DNA of 10,836 nt from Jimgerdemannia flammicorona. Lineage: Eukaryota; Mucoromycota; Endogonomycetes; Endogonales; Endogonaceae. A program made the translations under genes and the position numbers. Shown here one piece after another: positions 7,601 to 10,836 of this stretch (position 1 is its first letter; the number at the start of each line of letters is the position of its first letter). The notes below the pieces were generated by a model. It was given only the letters and a program-made list of their open reading frames with translations, was not told the origin of the DNA and searched no databases. The stretch covers positions 1 through 10,836 of the forward strand of contig RBNI01006926.1 of assembly GCA_003990745.1 (NCBI GenBank), written 5' to 3'.

Positions 7601-7877
7601 GGAGAACCACTAAATCACCAGACCATCACATACAAGATCGTCATACTATACAAATTCCGCCATTCTCAGTTGACCTAAGAAGAAAAGACACAAATTGCCA
7701 CTACACCCAGAGAACAGTCCTAATAAGGAAACCGCTTACAGATATCCAGCTTTTGACTATTATACCACTAAACACCAAGAACATTTTATTGCTTTTAACA
7801 AAGTAACTGGGGGCTCAAGCCAAACTACATCAATCCCCAACCTTGTAATTTGCCTCCATTGAGCCGGGCACGTTACA

Positions 7878-8584
7878 ATATATATAATATTATTTCTATC
7901 AATCTCTTATACTATACAGTCAGAAGTTCAAAATATTTATTAGTTTAACTTCAAATATGTATTGATATATAAAAGACAAATACTCTAACAAAATCAAAAA
8001 GAATATAAAAATAAATAAAATTTATATTCAAGCTATAGTAGGTATATTATCTGATTGTCTGACTATTTTTATATCAATAACCTCATTTAATCAAAAATAT
8101 TTAGCTATATTCTTCAGTAGAATTTTAAAATTGACTCATTTACTAGATTGTATATATAGATCAACTATTCACAATTATTGAGAGTAACTAATTATATAGT
8201 ATCTTTGATCTTCTCAAGTATGATTTATATCTGCTAAGTGCTGATACTATTTGCAAAGATGTCCTAGAGACTTATAGAAAGAAGTATGATAATCTTCATT
8301 AGATACTTCAGGTAAAATAAATAAATAAAGACAATACTATAACTATTGTAAGCTGAATTATATATATATATATATTATAATAATATGTTTAAAACTAGTA
8401 ACATCAGAATCTGAAGACTGCTAGACTTAGTATATTATCAGTTACAAGTTATGACTCAACTATGACTTATCTTGATCATAAGATAATTTGCAACTAAACT
8501 CATAATAACTCATAATGACCCTAGTAGTACACTACTCAAGTCAGGTAACTCTATACTCCAGATCAAAAGATTAGACCCTTAAGA
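7878..8584. other. AT-rich non-coding stretch with simple and short inverted repeats
   Basis: No coding frame of interest is visible. Composition is strongly A+T. It holds a TA dinucleotide run at 8359-8375 and an inverted repeat with 7-base arms TTATCTT/AAGATAA (8467-8473, 8480-8486). It also holds a perfect 10-bp tandem duplication aactcataat (8497-8516) and a short palindrome AGTAGT/ACTACT (8523-8536). The last three lie just upstream of a TATA box and could be promoter or LTR relics; no function is shown. Confidence 0.5.
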
Positions 8585-8591
8585 TATAAAA
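8585..8591 (+). promoter_or_regulatory. TATA-like box upstream of the small ORF
   Basis: TATAAAA lies 63 bases before an ATG in the context aacaagATG. In so AT-rich a region a chance match is likely; position relative to the ORF is the only support. Confidence 0.3.
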
Positions 8592-8647
8592 GAAGTATCA
8601 AGAGAAGGAGAACAAGGCATCAATTATAAAGCTTATTACAAAACAAG

Positions 8648-8992
8648 ATGCCTGCCACTCACCAAACAGCAAGGTCTAGAAGCCACCCAGATCCATCAGT
8701 CCAAGAACATATATTCACTAACATTGATTGGAAACCTTAAGGGCAGAATGACATCACCCCCCCAAGCAACTTGGAGAATAATGACAACTCACTTATTCTA
8801 CTAAAAGATGATGCCTACAACTTCTTTTCTTCCTTCCAAGATCCTCTCACTAACTCTAATATAACTATAGAGAATACAGAAAATTATTTGGCTAAACTCT
8901 CTAAAGAAAATGAAAAGGAAGATGAGAATGACATAATCCCTATTACATTGAATTTTAAAATATATGAGGATGGCTCTATTAGCCAAATTTGA
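8648..8992 (+). pseudogene. Small unknown ORF with one in-frame stop
   Basis: From ATG 8648 the frame reads MPATHQTARSRSHPDPSVQE, then HIFTNIDWKP, a taa at 8738-8740, and on through GQNDITPPSNLENNDNSLIL and KDDAYNFFSSFQDPL. It ends KENEKEDENDIIPITLNFKI and YEDGSISQI before tga at 8990-8992, 114 codons in all. The part after the stop is open for 84 codons, has a mixed and acidic composition, and does not look like low-complexity AT translation. The stop could be a single transition from caa. No family is recognised. It may be the first part of a gag-like or accessory protein of a second element, or a host gene fragment. Confidence 0.4.
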
Positions 8993-8999
8993 GTAAGTT

Positions 9000-9083
9000 A
9001 GTGACTATATATTTAACTAGCTATATTTGAATTAGTTAGTTGGTTGTACAAACAGTAACTATACTTTAACTAGTCAAATTTAA
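9000..9083 (+). repeat. Two diverged direct copies of a 30-33 bp unit
   Basis: AGTGACTATATATTTAACTA at 9000 onward and AGTAACTATACTTTAACTAG at about 9054 onward, each followed by an ATTTGAA or AATTTAA end. Short inverted TTAGTTAG/CTAACTA-like words surround them. Confidence 0.55.
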
Positions 9084-9199
9084 TATAAACATAAACTAGC
9101 CTTTTTCAGTTAGTTAGTCATCTGAATTCTAAAAGTATACTAAATAGTATCTTCTAGTAATTATGAGTTTTAACCAATTATCCAGTCTTATATATAGTC

Positions 9200-9300
9200 T
9201 AAAATCTATATAAATATCCCTCTGATCTGTAGTGAATAAATCTCAGTCAATTGATATACAATACAAGTCAATTGGTTTGCAATACTAACTTAAGTTCTGA
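9200..9300 (+). repeat. Relict LTR core related to the 6516-7877 LTR
   Basis: TATAAATATCCC at 9209 and GTGAATAAATCTCAGTC (AATAAA 9235-9240) match TATAAATTACCC and GTGAATAAACCTCAGTC at 6778-6817, with the same 26-base spacing between TATA and AATAAA. The match continues weakly as AATTGA, then AAGTCAA and TGC. A possible LTR start TGTACAAACAG lies at 9046. No clear end is visible before the LINE at 9856. Confidence 0.5.
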
Positions 9301-9855
9301 AAGACAAGAAAAGTTGAGTGTAAGAATTTTGGAAAAAGACTCCAAGAGCTGAAGAAAATCAATCTTGAAACTGCTACAAAAATTGGATATAAGATAAGGA
9401 AATACTACTACAAGAATAAATTCTAGGGATCAAGATATCTATCTGGAGTACAAAGCTTGGAGATTGAGAAGACAAATCACTCTTGCTACCACTGCTAGTC
9501 AAGTTAGCCAGTCAATTATCACTATAGAAACCCACAGAAATCAGATATCAAGAACTACTACTGTTATAGAACCAGAATACACTACTACAGTCAGATAAGG
9601 AGATGACCATCATTAGGAAACAAGACTCAGAAAATGTTGCTATAGTCAGCTAAAATTACCACTACTTTGAAAATTAGTTATAAGACTCAGGAAATATCAA
9701 AACTTGCCAGAAAACTTAGCCAAGAATACTAAGATAACTCCAGGATATGCTAGACCTCTAAGGAATACAAAAAACCTGTAAAAACAATTTTTGATCATTT
9801 TACTATTCTAAATGTCTAGTCATATGACCAATGATTTATAATATAATATAATATA
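9301..9855. other. A-rich non-coding stretch before the right LINE
   Basis: No ORF longer than about 50 codons with coding character is seen. The plus strand is A-rich with many caag, actac and gaaac words, like the distal LTR, so it may be the continuation of the relict LTR. It ends with a 10-bp palindrome gtcatatgac (9819-9828) and a 5-bp-period ataat repeat (9838-9855) that abuts the LINE truncation point. Confidence 0.45.
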
Positions 9856-9856
9856 G

Positions 9857-10672
9857 AAAAGAGCTGTAGAATTGCAGGGCAGAAGTTGGGTGCCTCTGAT
9901 GCAGAAGGTTTGGGAGATGCGAACATCTCCTCGGGGGTCCTCCGGTGATCTGCTCTCTTTGGTGGGGCTTAATGGAATTCGGCGGCTGCGGTTTAAGGGC
10001 TTTTGGTGGGGCATAGCAGATGGAGCACACCGAATTGGCCTGTGCTGGCAAAGCAATGAGGGGGAGGCAGTGTGAGGGCCGAATATGTGGCATTGGGATA
10101 GATTGCTCCTGGGGGGTGCACCACTTGCTATGTTCGATATTGGGGAAGGAGTAGAGTGCCAGCAGGGGCTAGGCCAGGATCTTTGGCCAAGTGGCTGGCA
10201 GGTGGCAGGGATTGGCGAGGAGTGGGACTGGGCTGGTATCTGGGCCTGGAGTGCAGAGGTGCAGAGGTGGCTTCCCCCCAAGTTCTGGGTGGTATGGTGG
10301 AGAATATTGCAGAGGAATGCCATGCTGAATTTCCATACGGGGTATCTGGTGGATGGGGGACAATTTGACTGTGAGGAGTATTATGATGTTGAGAGAGATG
10401 GGGGTCATGTACAGATGCCAGAACATTGGCTAGGAGAGTGCGAGGTTTTGGGGGACTTTTGGGCTAAGATAGGGGATCGGCTGGGTATGAGGCGTAGGCT
10501 GGTGAGGGAGGGAGATCGATGGGAGGACTTGAGATCTCAGCTCATGGGTGGGGTGGGTAATAGTTGGCTCACTATAGAATGGGTATTAGCAATATGGGTA
10601 GGACTGGCAGGCCATTGGCTTTTTGTATTTGAGGAGGGCCAGTGGCTGGGGCTGGGGGAGAAGGTGTTATGA
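9857..10672 (+). pseudogene. LINE ORF2 C-terminal fragment with RVT-type zinc region
   Basis: One frame runs from the truncation point to the stop at 10670-10672 and is broken only by tga at 10073-10075, where the left copy has tgg (Trp). The open part 10085-10672 gives 195 residues. It contains PPKFWVVWWRILQRNAMLNF, the usual hydrophobic lead-in of the RVT zinc-binding domain, then DCEEYYDVE and MPEHWLGEC. The second Cys of CxxC is Tyr here (tat, 10379-10381), while the left copy keeps Cys. The remaining 100 residues are Trp/Gly-rich and end GLGEKVL as in the left copy. The fragment lacks RT and cannot act alone. Confidence 0.82.
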
Positions 10673-10709
10673 TGGGAAGGGCTTTTGGGGGATCTGCTGA
10701 CTGGATGGT

Positions 10710-10734
10710 GGGTGGGTTGGGGTCCTCAGGGGGG
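10710..10734 (+). other. Potential G-quadruplex in the LINE 3' UTR
   Basis: Runs GGG (10710), GGG (10714), GGGG (10719) and GGGGGG (10729) are separated by loops of 1, 2 and 6 bases, fitting the G3+N1-7 pattern on the sense strand. In the left copy the third run is interrupted (GGAG), so the strict pattern is lost there. More G runs flank it (10655-10690, 10775-10836). Confidence 0.6.
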
Positions 10735-10836
10735 CCGACGTCGTGGCTTGGTGGTGAGGATCTGTGAGCAGAGTGGGGGGAGAGTGGTGATAGTGTTAGA
10801 CAAGGTGGTCTTTCATAGAGGAGGGATAGGGGGGGG

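Larger units (their letters stand above)
1837..7877 (+). mobile_element. Ty3/gypsy LTR retrotransposon relic encoding a dUTPase domain
   Basis: The plus-strand coding order is Cys/His-rich region, dUTPase, linker, RT, RNase H, integrase, C-terminal tail, then the 3' LTR. RT-RNaseH before integrase is the Ty3/gypsy order. The 5' LTR, primer-binding site and any gag are absent, because the left LINE begins abruptly at about 1836. The coding region is broken by about fifteen in-frame stops, several frameshifts and one small insertion (3459-3525). The element is therefore inactive, although RNase H and the integrase core keep their catalytic residues. I do not recognise a named family. Confidence 0.88.
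6516..7877 (+). repeat. 3' LTR of the gypsy element (about 1.36 kb)
   Basis: The proposed LTR starts TGTGACA at 6516, 52 bases after the polyprotein stop, and ends CGTTACA at 7877, giving the TG...CA ends usual for LTRs. After 7877 the composition changes abruptly to nearly pure AT. Inside are two TATA boxes and AATAAA in the first 300 bases, and no long ORF with recognisable coding features. The second LTR copy is not in the window, so both ends are inferred from motifs and position, not from a repeat comparison. It is long for a fungal gypsy LTR; internal tandem repeats explain part of the length. Confidence 0.6.
9856..10836 (+). mobile_element. 5'-truncated LINE, right copy
   Basis: This is a second copy of the LINE family found at 1-1836, in the opposite orientation, starting within the region between RT thumb and zinc knuckle. 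It matches the left copy from 9856 onward and not before, so 9856 is its truncation point. Upstream DNA is AT-rich and the element is GC-rich, giving a sharp compositional edge. The 3' UTR (10673-10836) runs to the window edge. Two different truncation points show two independent insertions, not one inverted duplication of the whole left copy. Confidence 0.87.
9856..10836 (+). repeat. Inverted LINE repeat, right arm (pairs with 1-978)
   Basis: Aligns with the reverse complement of 1-978 along its full length with small indels. Both arms finish at the window ends in a G-run with one TA in the sense strand. Confidence 0.9.

Noticed and set aside
8993..9294. An intron after the small ORF: GTAAGT at 8993 and TACTAAC at 9283
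   Set aside because: The donor-like site comes after the stop codon, the AG at 9294 is only five bases from the branch-like word, no coding frame continues downstream, and a TATA/AATAAA module lies inside. Chance matches are likely in such AT-rich DNA.
1..10836. A DNA transposon or Maverick-like element with terminal inverted repeats of about 980 bp
   Set aside because: The inverted arms are coding LINE fragments with different 5' truncation points and no transposase or polymerase B between them. A pair of outward LINE insertions explains them better.

Overview
This window is a graveyard of nested retrotransposons from a eukaryote, most likely a repeat-rich fungus. Three things point that way: Ty3/gypsy and LINE-type polyproteins, TATA/AATAAA signals in an LTR, and stop codons that look as if they arose by C-to-T and G-to-A changes. 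The species cannot be told from the sequence. I see no intact host gene, rRNA, tRNA or CRISPR array.

Layout. Positions 1-1836 (minus strand) hold a 5'-truncated non-LTR (LINE) element: the second half of a reverse transcriptase, a thumb/connection region, a C-terminal zinc-knuckle region and a G-rich 3' UTR. Positions about 1837-7877 (plus strand) hold the remains of one Ty3/gypsy LTR retrotransposon that lacks its 5' LTR and gag. In order, it has a Cys/His-rich stretch, a dUTPase domain, a linker, reverse transcriptase (RT), RNase H, integrase with D,D(35)E and GPY motifs, an unusual C-terminal tail, and a long 3' LTR of about 1.36 kb. Positions 7878-9855 are very AT-rich. They contain a small broken ORF behind a TATA box and a relict LTR core related to the first LTR. 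Positions 9856-10836 (plus strand) hold a second, more strongly truncated copy of the same LINE.

The two LINE copies point outward and form inverted arms of about 980 bp. Both arms end in the same G-rich 3' tail at the window edges, which suggests that the window is a whole contig broken at this repeat.

Most notable observations. (1) A dUTPase domain with recognisable motifs I-V lies upstream of RT in the gypsy polyprotein, with no visible aspartic protease next to it. (2) A tiny A-tailed insertion sits between 15-bp target-site duplications; subtracting it realigns the pol reading frame. (3) At three positions the LINE copies differ as Trp versus stop, in both directions, showing mutational decay by transitions. 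(4) The LTR carries a duplicated promoter module and several internal tandem repeats.

None of the elements looks autonomous as it stands. Pol has many stops and several frameshifts, and the RT active site reads YMND instead of YxDD.
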